A stretch of DNA of 64,000 bases from Septoria linicola (GCA_024114885.1 CP099420.1:3596001-3660000); one strand, 5' to 3'; positions 31,566-42,372 are shown, counted from the first letter of the stretch. Translations and numbers: made by a program. The notes: generated by a model from the letters alone, not told the origin.

Positions 31566-32066
31566 ATGGGTATCGAACCGTCCAAGCCCGACAGAGGCCC
31601 AAAAAGAATCTACGGCCAACACGGCATGCAAAAGTCAGACTACTGGGACGGAAACTCGACTCCCAAACCATACATGCCTTCGCCGGAGATGTTGCAGAAC
31701 AGTCCCTTCACGTACAGAATGCCAGGAGGTGGTATGCCTGGGAATGGCATGCAACCGCAACAGCAGATGCCTATGCAAATGCCCATCCCGAGCCCGCAAA
31801 TAGGCGGCCAACAGCAAATGATGTCTGGCGCAAGCACCCCTTTCTCCGGTCCGACGTATCGCAGTGGTCCTTTAGGAGCCTCTCACATGCAGCTAGCACA
31901 GGCGGCGCAGATGATGCAGGGTCAGCAAGGAATGGGGATGGTCAATGTCAGTCCTTTCACGCCGAGGGATATGTTAACGGGACAGCAGGTGAGGATTGGT
32001 GGGAGGGTGTGGAGGGTGCCGAGTGCTGAGGAGGAGCGGAAGAGGATGTTTTGGGAGTGGGGATAG
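31566..32066 (+). CDS. Disordered Met/Gln/Pro-rich protein (probable family member 2)
   Basis: ORF of 166 aa from the ATG at 31566 (GIEPSKPDRGPKRIYG). A middle with SDYWDGNSTPKPYMPSPEM resembles the start of its neighbours in spacing of aromatic, Pro and Met residues. Then follows a Met/Gln/Pro-rich stretch (PQQQMPMQMPIPSP) and a distinct C-terminus PFTPRDMLTGQQVRIGGRVW..EEERKRMFWEWG, which looks conserved rather than random. It lacks the exact PDYMRP string. A start at a later Met (31626) is possible. No family recognised. Confidence 0.5.
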   Translation: MGIEPSKPDRGPKRIYGQHGMQKSDYWDGNSTPKPYMPSPEMLQNSPFTYRMPGGGMPGNGMQPQQQMPMQMPIPSPQIGGQQQMMSGASTPFSGPTYRSGPLGASHMQLAQAAQMMQGQQGMGMVNVSPFTPRDMLTGQQVRIGGRVWRVPSAEEERKRMFWEWG

Positions 32067-32357
32067 ATGGTGAGGCTGTTGTGAAATGCAGTGAGTTGTA
32101 TGGAGTAGTGGCAGATTGTCTGTCGAATCTGACACAATCTATGCGTGGCAGATGTCGTATTAGCTGTGTCAGTAGCTCGATCGTGCGCATCTTGCGGCTT
32201 TGAGTTGTTTGCAGCATGATCGTTGATGTCCACGTGCGATCTCGATAGGCCGATCGCGAGAGATCTGTTCTCCAGGTCGATACTACAAGCGCCAGCGCTT
32301 TCTAGACAGAAAAGGACTCAGATACTGCTGCTCGTCAGCATAGCTCAATTGCAGTTC

Positions 32358-33107
32358 ATGGTCGATCCACGAGACATATGGGGCTATGAATCTCCTTCGG
32401 AAGAAGCTGGTAGCTGGGTTCCTGATTACATGCGGCCGACCGTACTGGATTGGCGGGCGCAACAGCTTCAGCTCAAGGAACAGCTCGATAGGATCGAGTG
32501 TGGCCTTGAAAGAATTGAGAGCATGCTCGGCAGTGCGCAGAATTGGCGTCCAAGCATTCCTCTCGGTCCACTGACTTCTGCATTGGAGAGTCGTCCCAAA
32601 GGTACTCAGACGAGGTCATCGCAGCAGCATAGTCGTGCGAGCAGTCGGCTTAGCTTAAACGAAGGCACGTTGAATGCTACCGAGAGGAATGATCTTGCCG
32701 TGCGAGCTGAGATAGCGAGGGCTCAACGTGCTATGCACGCAGATTCTACCACGCAGTATCGAAGAGCTCCATACGCACTTCCCCAGGAGTCTCTCAGTCC
32801 GGCGTCCAGCCTGCAGACACGTACAGATGCAACCTTCACGACTCCAGTAACGACGCGACACCATCAGCCACAGTTGAACGAGTCGTTGATCGAAGGTGCC
32901 TCACGCACCGGCCCAATCTCGTTTGCATACTCATCTAGAATGTTTCCAGTCATGTTCACTCGAGGTGGAGGATCATTGACTGACACTCTTGCGCAGCGTG
33001 GTGCGAATTCGGTGGGCACTGAACAGGCGCCGTTGGGGTCAACACAGGCACGATCGATAAGTCCGTCTACACCACGCTCGGCATTTGTTGAGCATGGTAT
33101 TCAGTAG
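32358..33107 (+). CDS. Hypothetical protein with W-PDYMRP motif and short coiled coil (family member 3)
   Basis: A 249-aa ORF from the ATG at 32358. The N-terminus holds GSWVPDYMRPTVLDW, directly comparable with GEWWPDYMRPEAW in the ORF at 30708. A short amphipathic helix follows (QLQLKEQLDRIECGLERIES), suggesting dimerisation. The rest is Ser/Thr/Arg-rich and low in complexity, with FAYSSRMFPVMFTRGGGS late in the chain. No catalytic motif is visible. A start further upstream in the same frame (from 32223) lacks an ATG. Confidence 0.55.
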   Translation: MVDPRDIWGYESPSEEAGSWVPDYMRPTVLDWRAQQLQLKEQLDRIECGLERIESMLGSAQNWRPSIPLGPLTSALESRPKGTQTRSSQQHSRASSRLSLNEGTLNATERNDLAVRAEIARAQRAMHADSTTQYRRAPYALPQESLSPASSLQTRTDATFTTPVTTRHHQPQLNESLIEGASRTGPISFAYSSRMFPVMFTRGGGSLTDTLAQRGANSVGTEQAPLGSTQARSISPSTPRSAFVEHGIQ

Positions 33108-33664
33108 GGGACGCGGCTTGGCCATCGCCTGTGTCAGACGAAATGGCGAGAAATCATCGGGCATGTAATATCGTGGTAGTGATCGGTAAAGTAGACAGCG
33201 AAGCAAATTAGTGTATTCTCCACGCGGGGTTCAGCTCGACATGCTCTTCCAGTGAAGGATCGTTCTCGTGGGGACTTGTTCAAAGCAGCAGGATCGGCAT
33301 GTCGGGCGCCGTGTAGGATGATATTGCTCCATTTCGCGGGAGCAGACCATTGTTCGATTCGTGAGAAGTGGTATGCTCAAGCTGACGGAGCTTCGAACAG
33401 CTGCGTCATCGGTCGCGTAGTAGGCCCGTCCCGACAGCTTTGTGCTTGTGTTGGAGTGCTTGCTTGCAATGGATTTAGGACATCAATGGACTTAACACTA
33501 TCTCCATCGTAGATTGCATAGTGCAACAATAAGCCCTTCCTCAGCAACGATACTCATCGGAAGAGGTGGTTTGAAGAAGCGGTATAAGACGCATTGTCAG
33601 TCTCAGCTCAAGTTTGAAGAGCCAGTAAAAGAACAAAGTAGTTATCCCAACAATCGCAGCAACC
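33108..33664. other. Intergenic
   Basis: No gene recognised. Upstream region of the short-chain dehydrogenase. The smaller gaps at 31260-31565 and 32067-32357 within the tandem family also show nothing. Confidence 0.5.
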
Positions 33665-34466
33665 ATGGCAGCTAAGCAGATTGTCCTCATCACTGGCGGT
33701 AAGTTAGTCCTTCCGAGGTATAGGAGACTTGCAACTGACAACGCATGTAGCGAATGGCGGTATAGGTTTTGAAGCTGCTCGCCAGCTGATTGCAAGTGCG
33801 AACAAGCACGTTCTCCTCGGCAGTCGCTCAGTCGAGAAGGGGGAAAAGGCGGTTGCAGAGCTTCAGTCTCTTGGGCTCCCCGGACCGGTCGAACTCGTCC
33901 AGCTGGATGTCAGCTCTCACGCCTCCATTGCTGCCGCCGCGAAACTCGTTGCAGATAAGCACGGCAGGGTTGACTGCATCGTCAACAACGCTGCTATCTC
34001 TGGAGCTCTGCTCCCGCAGGACAAACCAGTTTACGACCAGATGCGAGAGTGCTTCCAAGCGAATGCCATAGGGCCAGTCATGGTTGTGGATGAGTTCGCT
34101 CATCTTCTCAAGAAGTCCACCATGACGCCTCGCATCATCAATGTCAGCAGTGGTGCAGGATCAATCGAGAGACGCACCGCTGCAGATTCGCAGATTCGCA
34201 ATTTGTCCGCGATCCAGTATCGAGCTTCCAAGGCGGCCTTGAACATGGTTACTGCCGACCAGGCCGTAATGCACGAGGAGGATGGGTGGAAAGTATTTGC
34301 TTATTGCCCCGGCTTTACAGTGAGCAATTTGAGTGACATGAATCAGGCCTCGAACGGTGCTAAGCCCACATCTGAGGGCACGAAGCCGTTGGTAGATCTG
34401 ATCAATGGGAAGAGAGATGCCGAGTCTGGAAAGTTTGTGCATACCACCGGGCAGTATCCTTGGTGA
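33665..34466 (+). CDS. Short-chain dehydrogenase/reductase
   Basis: Two exons (intron 33699-33750 just after the eleventh codon) give 249 aa, the classical SDR length. The splice creates the coenzyme-binding TGANGGIG. NNAA follows in VNNAAISG, then the catalytic Ser in INVSSGAGS and the Tyr/Lys pair in YRASK. The residue after the second beta strand is Arg-containing (LGSRSVEKG), which favours NADP(H) over NAD(H) by family rules (inference). The substrate is not deducible. A short repeat (GCAGATTC twice near 34185) encodes a local duplication before YRASK. It sits upstream of an MFS transporter and an AYR1-like reductase on the same strand. Confidence 0.88.
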
Positions 34467-35296
34467 GATATTTGTTTTGCAGATTGAGGTCATTCTCATA
34501 CCTACAATATGTCCAAATCAATACCACAACTTACATATTGCGATGGTGAGTACTTCATCGAGGACGCGTCGGCAGCTGTTGTCGTACATAGCTTTGTCCG
34601 GAATGGGGGACCTTGCGAACAACGACATCTCTTGTAGTCATTCGTGCTTCTCGTACTTCTCCCAGTAAGAGGGACATGGTCTATAGCGAGTGTGTGAACG
34701 TGTGCGCACGATACGTGTGTAGACGGGAGGAGAAAGCAACACGAAACACACGCCAGGCAGAACGCCAAGAGCTGCCTGGTGTGCCGCTTCCTCGACGACA
34801 GCGAACCTCTGCCACAACATCTTCAACACACATCCGTTGAGCATCCGACACATCACCGAAGACGAAGCACGGCAAGACTTCTTGCTTGTCATGCCAAGTA
34901 TGCTTGAGTGCATACCTTCGGGCCAGACGAGAAAAAATGCACAGAAACAGCCTGAACGGCCACTCGAATCCTCACGCAAAAGCACGACATCGAGCTAGCC
35001 AACGATGATGCGTGCGATCGACCTCGCGACGAACCATTCGAGCCAATGACAACTTGGCTTGCGCTTGTTTGCGACTGCCATCTGCTACATCAACTGAGCG
35101 ATGAACCGAAACAACATGTCAAACTGATGGGTTCCTGATCTGCGGGCGACGTGGGAACGAAGATTCTTTCCTTACGTTGCATCGTGTTTCCGCGGGTCTG
35201 CAGCGTGGCCCGCACGTGTAGCCATGTTATTCGGATCACTTATAGGCCTCTCGTCCTGATCGTGCTCGCTCGTTGTACCCAGTCTCCGGAACCCTA
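34467..35296. other. Intergenic
   Basis: No gene accepted. Several short frames overlap on both strands without coherent composition. Upstream region of the transporter. Confidence 0.5.
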
Positions 35297-37008
35297 ATGT
35301 CGAGCCCAGTCATGTCTGGAAAGCAGTTATCAGAAGGCGAAGCTCGCTCAGCATCACCAGAGCTGTCCTCAACAGCAGCTTCGGACCTCGATGAGAACTA
35401 TGATGTCTACAAGCAACACAATGGCGAACCTATTGACCCAGCGGAATCGAAAGCTGTACTGCGCAAGATCGATCTGGGTTTGATTCCGACATTGTGGCTT
35501 CTCTACCTATTGCAGTACCTGGACAAGAACGGTATCAACTATGCATCAGCATATGGCCTCCAAAAAGGGACGAATCTACATGGCGATCAATACAATTGGT
35601 TGGCCTCCCATCTTCTACTTTGGCATGGCCTGCCAATCGCCAGCTTCTCCTGGACATTTGCTTACCGAAGTCGTCACTAGGCTACCTGGCAGGTCAGTAT
35701 CCTTCTGGTGTCTTGATGCAGAAGCTTCCGCTTGGCAAATTTCTAGGTATGGTTGGCACTGCGATCAAATTGATTTGTCGCCCTGACGTTCTGCAGGTGG
35801 CACATGTGTGACATGGGGAGTCATCCTTATGACAACTCCAGCGTGCACCAACTTCGCAGGTATCGCGACAACCCGTTTTCTGCTCGGCTTCGTGGAAGCT
35901 GCTGTCAACCCAGGTTTCGTCCTCATGATGGGCATGTGGTATGTCTCGGCCGAGCAGCCACTTCGCCTGGAAGCGTACTACTGCACCAATGGTATTGCAA
36001 CCATGTTCGGCGGCCTCATCGGCTACGCTATTGGCCACATCAATGGAGGTCTAGCACGATGGATGTATGTCTTCATCATCTTCGGAAGCTGTTCGCTGGC
36101 TGCAGGCGTCTACGCCTTCATTGTCCTACCAGACCTGCTATCGAAGGCTAAGTTCCTCAATCCGCGAGAACGTTACATTGCAGTCGAGCGAGTGGCAAGG
36201 AACAGGCAAGGCGTCAAGAACTCGAAGTTTTCCAGACACCAGGCGATGCACACGCTGTACGATCCGAAGACCTGGATCCTGTTCATGATGGCCGTTGGCG
36301 CCCACGTACCGAACTCGGCTCTCACCAGTTTTACATCACTCATCATCAAGTCTTTCGGCTTCGACACATTGGGCACACAGTATCTGCAGATTCCCGGAGG
36401 AGCTGTCCAGTTCCTGTCCTTGCTGGGTGGTGGATTCATCTGCACGAAGTTTCCAAACGTCCGATGTATTACTATGATTGTTGCAAATCTGATATGCATC
36501 TTGGGCTCAGGACTTCTTGTCGGTCTGCCTGACAGCAACAAATGGGGAAGACTTGTTGCGATCTGGCTCTGCTACTTCCAAGGCAGTGGCTTCTCGATGT
36601 CTCTGACCATGATCAGCAGCAACATCGGTGGCCTTACCAAGAAGCAGCTGACTGGAGTCATCATCTTCACGGGTTACTGTATTGGTAACATAATTGGCTT
36701 AGACATTCAGAGGATCGAAACGGCTTTATGACATCGCTGACTGTGATCGTAGGCCACAAACCTTCAAGGACAATGAATCTCCTGGGTATCACTCTGCTTA
36801 CATTGCCATGCTGGTAGGCTACAGTGTCAAGCTCACCGCGGTCTGTGTGCTATACTTCTACATGTGGAGCGTAAACAAGCAAAGAGACCGAGCTCTAGCC
36901 GCTTCCGGCCTGTCGAGAGGGGAAGAGGAGAAAGCCGCCATCGAGAGCGGCATGCATGACATGACAGGTGAGGTTCCGACGCCTGAGTCCATCTACAGCT
37001 ATGACTGA
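35297..37008 (+). pseudogene. MFS transporter, Dal5/allantoate-permease family, apparently frameshifted
   Basis: The product is clearly a 12-helix anion:cation symporter of the Dal5 branch: N-terminal KIDLGLIPTLWLLYLLQYLDK and NYASAYGLQ, then GYLAGQYPSGVLMQKLPLGKF, the RFLLGFVEAAVNPGF motif, and later FTGYCIGNIIG and a cytoplasmic tail ending SIYSYD. The frame breaks twice. After DQYNWLAS the IFYFG segment lies one base out of frame at a CCC run (35607-35609). After NIIG the PQTFKDNE segment is also out by one. Two of three introns would need GC donors (35623-35680 and about 36697-36752), while the third is normal (35747-35796). It is either a decaying gene or an assembly with two indels. The real substrate is unknown. 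Confidence 0.7.
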
Positions 37009-37580
37009 CAATCTGAACAGAACTGGATAATAAAGGATTCCGATATGTTCTATAGTCGTGCAAGTAATGCTCATCGAATAATGATATCGGGACATCAAGC
37101 CTCTTACTTTCACTGCCGAATGTATGGCCTATGTCGTCGTACCGTTCACTGAGATGTGCTTTCATCCAGAGGCCCACGGAATCCAGAGCGCCGACTTGTA
37201 AGCAACACAGGATGCTGGTGCACCGCCGCAACGATGCACCCTAGGCTGCTGCTAAAGGTTTTGAAGGATCGCAGAAATGCCAAGCTTTTCGAGGCCGAAG
37301 CTGTCGGCCTTCCGAATGCGCGAGCATCACAATCGACGCTACAAGCCGCCTACGATATATCCAAGATTTATGGCGATCTCGTACTTCAACGCTGGGAGTA
37401 CCGACATCATTGCTCTTTCTGTGTGCATTCCATTCTGCCATCGGCTTTTCGAGTCCCCGCAGCCCAACATAAATAACCTGCGAGTCCAGTGGAAGCCAGT
37501 CCTTTCGGAGCATCACATTCCAATACCTGTTGCTTGCATACAATATTGCTGGAAAGTGCTTTGTTTTCCACTCTGCCAAC
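37009..37580. other. Intergenic
   Basis: 3' flank of the transporter and upstream region of the AYR1-like gene. No gene recognised. Confidence 0.5.
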
Positions 37581-38509
37581 ATGACTACTCGGACCAGATC
37601 CATTCTAATCACTGGCTGCTCAGAAGGTGGCATTGGTGCCGCAGTCGCGTTGCAGTACCAGAAGCGAGGTTACCACGTCTTCGCATCAGCGCGGGATACC
37701 ACCAAACTGCCTACATTACTTACCTCGCTGCCGCAAGTCACGCCAATCGTCTTGGACGTTACTTCGGAAGACTCCATTCGCTCAGCTGTTGAGACAGTTT
37801 CGAAGGCTACCTCGGGAACACTCGACATTCTGTTCAACAATGCCGGCACATCTTTGACCTGCCCAGCGCTCGACACCCCAATCTCAGATGCTCGAAAGCA
37901 ATTCGAGGTTCACGCAATAGCGCCTCTGGCAATGGCTCAAGCTTTCTTCCCTCTGCTGATGAACGGCGAGTCGCCTGTAATACTGAACAACTCGTCGATC
38001 GCCGGAGAGACCAACCTTCCATTCCAAGCGGCGTATGGAGCTTCGAAGGCCGCTGTTGCAAATCTCGGAGAGACTATGCGACTGGAACTTGAGCCGCTAG
38101 GGGTTAGAGTCATTACAGTCGTGACTGGTATCATCGAAACCAAGCTCCATGAGAATGAAAAGCTAGCGGAACTGCCTGAGAGCTCATATTACCTGCCACT
38201 AGGTCATTGGCTGAAGGAACGAAAAGCGGGCACGAACCGTCCAAAGGGCATGGCAGTCGAGGACTATGCCAGGCTGTTGGTGGACAAGGTTGAAAAGGGC
38301 CAGAGCGGGAAGATCTTCGTTGGGCCGTTGACGCCCCTGTTCGTGTGGTTGGAGTGGTGGATGCCAACCTGGATCTGGGTAGGTCCTCGGCTCTTACTCT
38401 GCGACTCCCGCTAACACTTCGATGATAGGACAAGTTCATGCTGATGTCAGGCCCACCGAGCCAGAACGAGCTGATTAGAGAGGAATTGGCAAGGAAGAAG
38501 CAGTCGTAA
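37581..38509 (+). CDS. AYR1-like NADPH-dependent 1-acyldihydroxyacetone phosphate reductase
   Basis: Two exons (intron 38379-38428) encode 292 aa. The dinucleotide-binding motif TGCSEGGIG is the hallmark of the Ayr1 branch of short-chain dehydrogenases. FNNAG, the catalytic Ser in ILNNSSIAG and YGASK complete the active site. A C-terminal hydrophobic, Trp-rich helix (PLFVWLEWWMPTWIW) with a charged end after the splice (DKFMLMSG..REELARKKQS) suggests membrane or lipid-droplet attachment, as for yeast Ayr1. Ayr1 reduces acyl-dihydroxyacetone phosphate in the phosphatidic acid pathway. Related fungal proteins may act on other ketones, so the substrate is inferred. Confidence 0.85.
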
Positions 38510-39064
38510 GACCTGCGATCGTGGCCGATGATGAACACGGTACCCGACAAGTCGCGCGCGTGGAAACAGAAAGCTAGTCCCGCGTATGGCATGACTGCAA
38601 GCTGATGTGACAAGGCTGAACATGGCAAAGCTTTGAGGTACTTTGTCTACAGCCGAACGGCTGCGTAAGGGCGGGAAAATTCAGCAGCCGATAGTCAGCA
38701 CTACTGGGAATGAGCCACGGTCGAAAGGGGTGGGCATCTTGGATATGCCGTGGCATGGCGGGCGTTCAGCGCCGTGAATGGCAAACAGAGTTTTAGCCTT
38801 CGCTCGAAACGGCGAGTTCCAGTCGCCGATTATGTCGACCAGGAGCGCGGCACGAGCAACTTGCTCTGCACCGCGAGCGATATAGTTGCTAGAGCCTTGG
38901 TTTCGAATGTCGTCTTGGCTGCTGGTCCTGGTTTCAGCTCTGTCAATCGCGGCAGCAAGTCAAAATTCGCGTCATGGATAGGGCTTGTTCTGCATTCATG
39001 TGAAGCTGTCTTCGTTCTCAATCTCCAACGCCCTTACAAAGCTTTGAATCGCCAACCAGCTGCA
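38510..39064. other. Intergenic
   Basis: No gene recognised. An open frame runs into the next gene from upstream but without an ATG and with unlike composition. Confidence 0.5.
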
Positions 39065-39469
39065 ATGAGTACGCCTACCGTGGAGGAGCCAGATCGCAGC
39101 TCAGTTGGCACGCTGACAGCGCCGGCATCGTACGAAGTGTCAATTGATCTTGGCCAGATCATCAAAGACACAGGCGATGGCATGGCCTTGCTGCGTCGGG
39201 ACGTCTATCATCTCAAAGCCAATGCTGAGGTGATCCCGTAGCTACAGAGTTCGATATCCAATCTCGAGCAGAATATGGAGGACTTGAGAGTGACGCTGGA
39301 GCTTGATATGAAGGTCATCTGCGACAGGCTGAAGGTGCCGCATGTCACCTGCGAGCAGGTCCGGACCAAGAGGGTGCAGGAAGAGGCTGCTCAAAGCCAG
39401 GGAAGCAGATGGCAGCGTCGCATCGAGCACAAGACACATTCATCGGAGCCGATGTGGGCAGTAACTTAA
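39065..39469 (+). CDS. Small coiled-coil protein interrupted by an in-frame TAG
   Basis: The ATG at 39065 opens a frame of 58 codons (MSTPTVEEPDRSS.., IDLGQIIKDTGDGMALLRRD) ended by TAG at 39239-39241. The same frame continues without a further stop for 75 codons (SSISNLEQNMEDLRVTLELD, then KVICDRLKVPHVTCEQ..) to 39469. The two halves look like one helical protein: the heptad-like pattern before the stop resumes after it. The stop is followed by CTA. An 18-nt gap bounded by GT and AG around the stop is too short for an intron. Options are readthrough, a recent nonsense mutation, a sequencing error, or two unrelated ORFs. No family recognised. Confidence 0.45.
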
Positions 39470-39619
39470 GGAGGAGAGATAGTGATTGATGGAGAGACGC
39501 GAAAGAACAGCGCGACGCCGAAGCGAAGTTGGCCGCCCTGGACCACCACTTTTGGAAGCGACCCGATTCTGCCAAACCTTCACGCCAGCCTCGACTTCTC
39601 TGAACGACACCTGCAGATA

Positions 39620-40666
39620 ATGTCTTCACAACGATCAGTGGCCGTGATCGGCTCGCTGAATATCGATTTCGTGACGAGGACATCACGGATACCACAGCCA
39701 GGCGAGACACTGCAAGCCATATCTTTTGACACCGGCTTTGGTGGCAAAGGTGAGTGCAGAAGAATCGTGGCTTGAGAAGTCAGAAGAGCAGTCACTGAGA
39801 ATGGAATAGGTGCCAATCAGGCGGTAGGTGCTGCTCGACTTGCTGGAGAAGATGTCAAAGTCCGCATGATTGGAGCCGTTGGCGATGATGGCTTCGGAAG
39901 TGATTACTTCGAAGCACTTGGCAAGGAAGGCATCGACACCAGCGGCATCAGAAGACTCAAGGGTGAGAAGACTGGCGTCACGAATATAGTCGTCGATGAG
40001 ACGGGAGAGAATCGCATCATGTTCGTTGCCAATGCAAACATGAAATTTGATGACAGCGAGGATCTGGTCAGCGATCAAGAAGGCGATGTAGTAGTGTTCC
40101 AGCTAGAAATCCCCTTCGAGACTGTGAGTTGCTTCCATTCCTCATCATACCCAGATCGTGTCATGTTGATCATTAGGTAGGTCTTGTACAATATGCGAAA
40201 AGCTCGTGAACACGGAAGACATGTCATGTTCAACCCGGCGCCTGCTGTCAAACTTCCCGAGGACTCGTATGCGAATATGGACACCTTGATCATGAACGAG
40301 ACAGAGGCGGCCATTCTGTCTGGCCAAGCTGAGACAAGCTCGGACAGAGACACCCTGCTGCAGCGCTGCGAGACATTCCTGCGCAAGGGCGTTCGACAAG
40401 CGGTAGTGATCACTCTTGGAGGCGATGGCTTGGTCTATGCCACTGCTTCTGGCGCATCTGGTCATGTTAGTGCGCACAAGGTCAAGGTCGTGGATACAAC
40501 AGCGGCCGGAGACACATTCGTGGGCGGTTATGCAGTGCGCCGTGCGAGACATGTGTCTGGCGAGTTCGACTATAAGCAGGCGCTAGAGTTCGCGACGCTG
40601 GCAGCATCAAAGACGGTGAAGAAACATGGTGCGATGGCAGCCATTCCGTATCTGAAAGATCTGTGA
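39620..40666 (+). CDS. RBK1: Ribokinase (PfkB family)
   Basis: Three exons (introns 39750-39809 and 40124-40180) give 309 aa, normal for ribokinase. It phosphorylates D-ribose to ribose 5-phosphate with ATP in the cytosol. The N-terminal GSLNIDFV and PGETLQ leads to the sugar-binding GFGGKGANQA, whose codon is completed by the first splice. RMIGAVGDDGFG follows, and after the second splice MFNPAPA and MNETEAAIL. The PfkB signature near the C-terminus, DTTAAGDTFVGG, carries the catalytic Asp. The second intron ends at a duplicated AG (TTAGGTAG). I chose the downstream AG because it restores VLYNMRKAREHG. Confidence 0.93.
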
Positions 40667-40929
40667 AGTAGGGATATCCAGCCAATAGACGGAGGTGATC
40701 GTGACAGTAATCAAACATGGTGTCTCGCACGGTGCGACCTTTTCGACGTCACGAGAGTCCAGTCCAAGGAGAGCTATTCACTGATCTGGAACGATCAAGT
40801 ATAAGAATGCTGACCACAAGGCCTAATCTCCAGACTTCAGAACGCAAACGAACAGACCAACAACATCGAAGCCAGCTGCCTCAACCACTACCAGAAATCG
40901 AGATCACGTTGTGATCGAAATCAATCAAC

Positions 40930-41166
40930 ATGGGCAATCGACACCGCAAGATGACCCGCTTCGTCAAGACCATCCTTGAGATTGAAGCAAAATCACCGTC
41001 TGACGACGAGCCTCTGAAGACCAGCTCCACCGACATTTCTAAGCATCGAAGAGCTGCTATCAACGGCGGACATAACTACTGCGGTCCATATGGACCATAT
41101 AACTACAATAACATGTGCTACAAGTGCAAGAACTATCCCTACAAGTACTACAAGGACTATGAATGA
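40930..41166 (+). CDS. Small Tyr/Cys/Asn-rich protein
   Basis: A 78-aa ORF from an ATG. The N-terminal half is basic and helical (RHRKMTRFVKTILEIEAK). The C-terminal 30 residues are extremely rich in Tyr, Asn, Lys and Cys (GHNYCGPYGPYNYNNMCYKC, then further Tyr/Lys). There is no signal peptide. Such a tail could bind RNA or self-associate, but that is speculation. It lies between ribokinase and a BTB gene. No family recognised. Confidence 0.4.
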   Translation: MGNRHRKMTRFVKTILEIEAKSPSDDEPLKTSSTDISKHRRAAINGGHNYCGPYGPYNYNNMCYKCKNYPYKYYKDYE

Positions 41167-41578
41167 GGCAAATCAGCTAAGCCTGGCTGCGACAATGACC
41201 GGTATTGGAAGGCGGAGCACCAAAGATCAGAACTGGGCTGACCATGAACATGGGTAACACGTGCGCAACTAAATGCTTTTAGAGGTGAAATAGTCAATGG
41301 ACTCCGTTCAATAGCGGCACATTGATTTGTGGGAAGTTGGAAGAATGATTAGATCTGACACTTTGCAGTGCTACGAGTGAAGCGCAGGCTGTGACGTGGA
41401 GATGTGAAATTTGCAGAAAGATTCGTCCAAAGGATGGTTGTAATGAGTGAATGGGATCCCACCGTGAAGAACTTACCACCTCACTTCGGCGACAATAGTA
41501 ATTCCTTAACACTGCTTGCATTTCTTGACTTTAGTTCATACCAACCACCAAACAACATCACAACACGGCACACAAGAC
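41167..41578. other. Intergenic
   Basis: Upstream region of the BTB gene. No gene seen. Confidence 0.5.
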
Positions 41579-42372
41579 ATGGCGATGGCAACTGCAACTC
41601 CACGGAAGCGCAAACAGTAAGTCATGTGCACCAAGCGTCTGACATACCACTCGCTAATGTAAGATGTAGCTGCGACTTCTCAGAAGCGACCATCACCGTG
41701 TTGGTCGGAGACGCAAAGAAGAGCTTCGCCTTGCATCCAACGATCCTCAAAAACAATTCTCCGTACTTTAGAGGAGCGCTTGGAAGCCGCTTCAAGGAGT
41801 CAATCGACAAGGCTGTTCGCTTACCGGAAAGCGATCCCGCTGTCTTCCAGGTCTATGCTACCTATGTCTATACCGGCGAAATCTCTTTGCAGCGAGCCGG
41901 GACTGGAGAAGACCTTGATGAGGAGAGCGATCCCAGCTATACTGCTCGTTTCCACTCTCTTGTCAAGCTGTACGCTCTCGCCGACTACCTTCAAGACATC
42001 AGCCTCAAGAACAAGATAGTCGACATCATCATTGATCGGACAACTGGCCATGGTGTTCTGCTGACAACACTGAGCTTCGCCTTCGCGAACCTTCCTGCAG
42101 AGAGCATCATGTGCCGACTGATTACGGACACCCATCTCACGTACTGCTCTGCAGAGTTCCTGGAACAATCGTGGAGTAGTCTGCCAGAGCCCTACCTCAA
42201 AGCCTTGACTCTTGGGTGGGCCAAGGCAACCCATGACAAGTCTGCAACACCCGTACGCCCAGACGATGCCCATCGGTGTAAGTATCATGAGCACGACGAA
42301 GAGTTCGTCCAAGGCGAGACATGTGTTGCCGGCACGAGACAGTCGCCGCCGAAGAAGAAAGCAAAGCGTTGA
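41579..42372 (+). CDS. BTB/POZ domain protein
   Basis: Two exons (intron 41617-41669) give 246 aa. The first exon is a short basic leader (MAMATATPRKRK). After the splice the BTB fold starts at once: CDFSEATITVLVG, KSFALHPTILKNNSPYFRGAL, FKESIDKAVRLPESDPAVFQ and YVYTGEIS. The segment LYALADYLQDISLKNKIVD follows in the usual place. Fungal BTB-only proteins of this size are numerous and mostly uncharacterised. Those studied act as adaptors, some with Cul3 ubiquitin ligases. The C-terminus ends in a KKKAKR nuclear-type signal. An ATG 6 bases further in is an alternative start. Confidence 0.85.

Noticed and set aside
34180..34205. Tandem GCAGATTC repeat as a possible frameshift in the SDR gene
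   Set aside because: The duplication keeps the frame and the catalytic YRASK follows normally.
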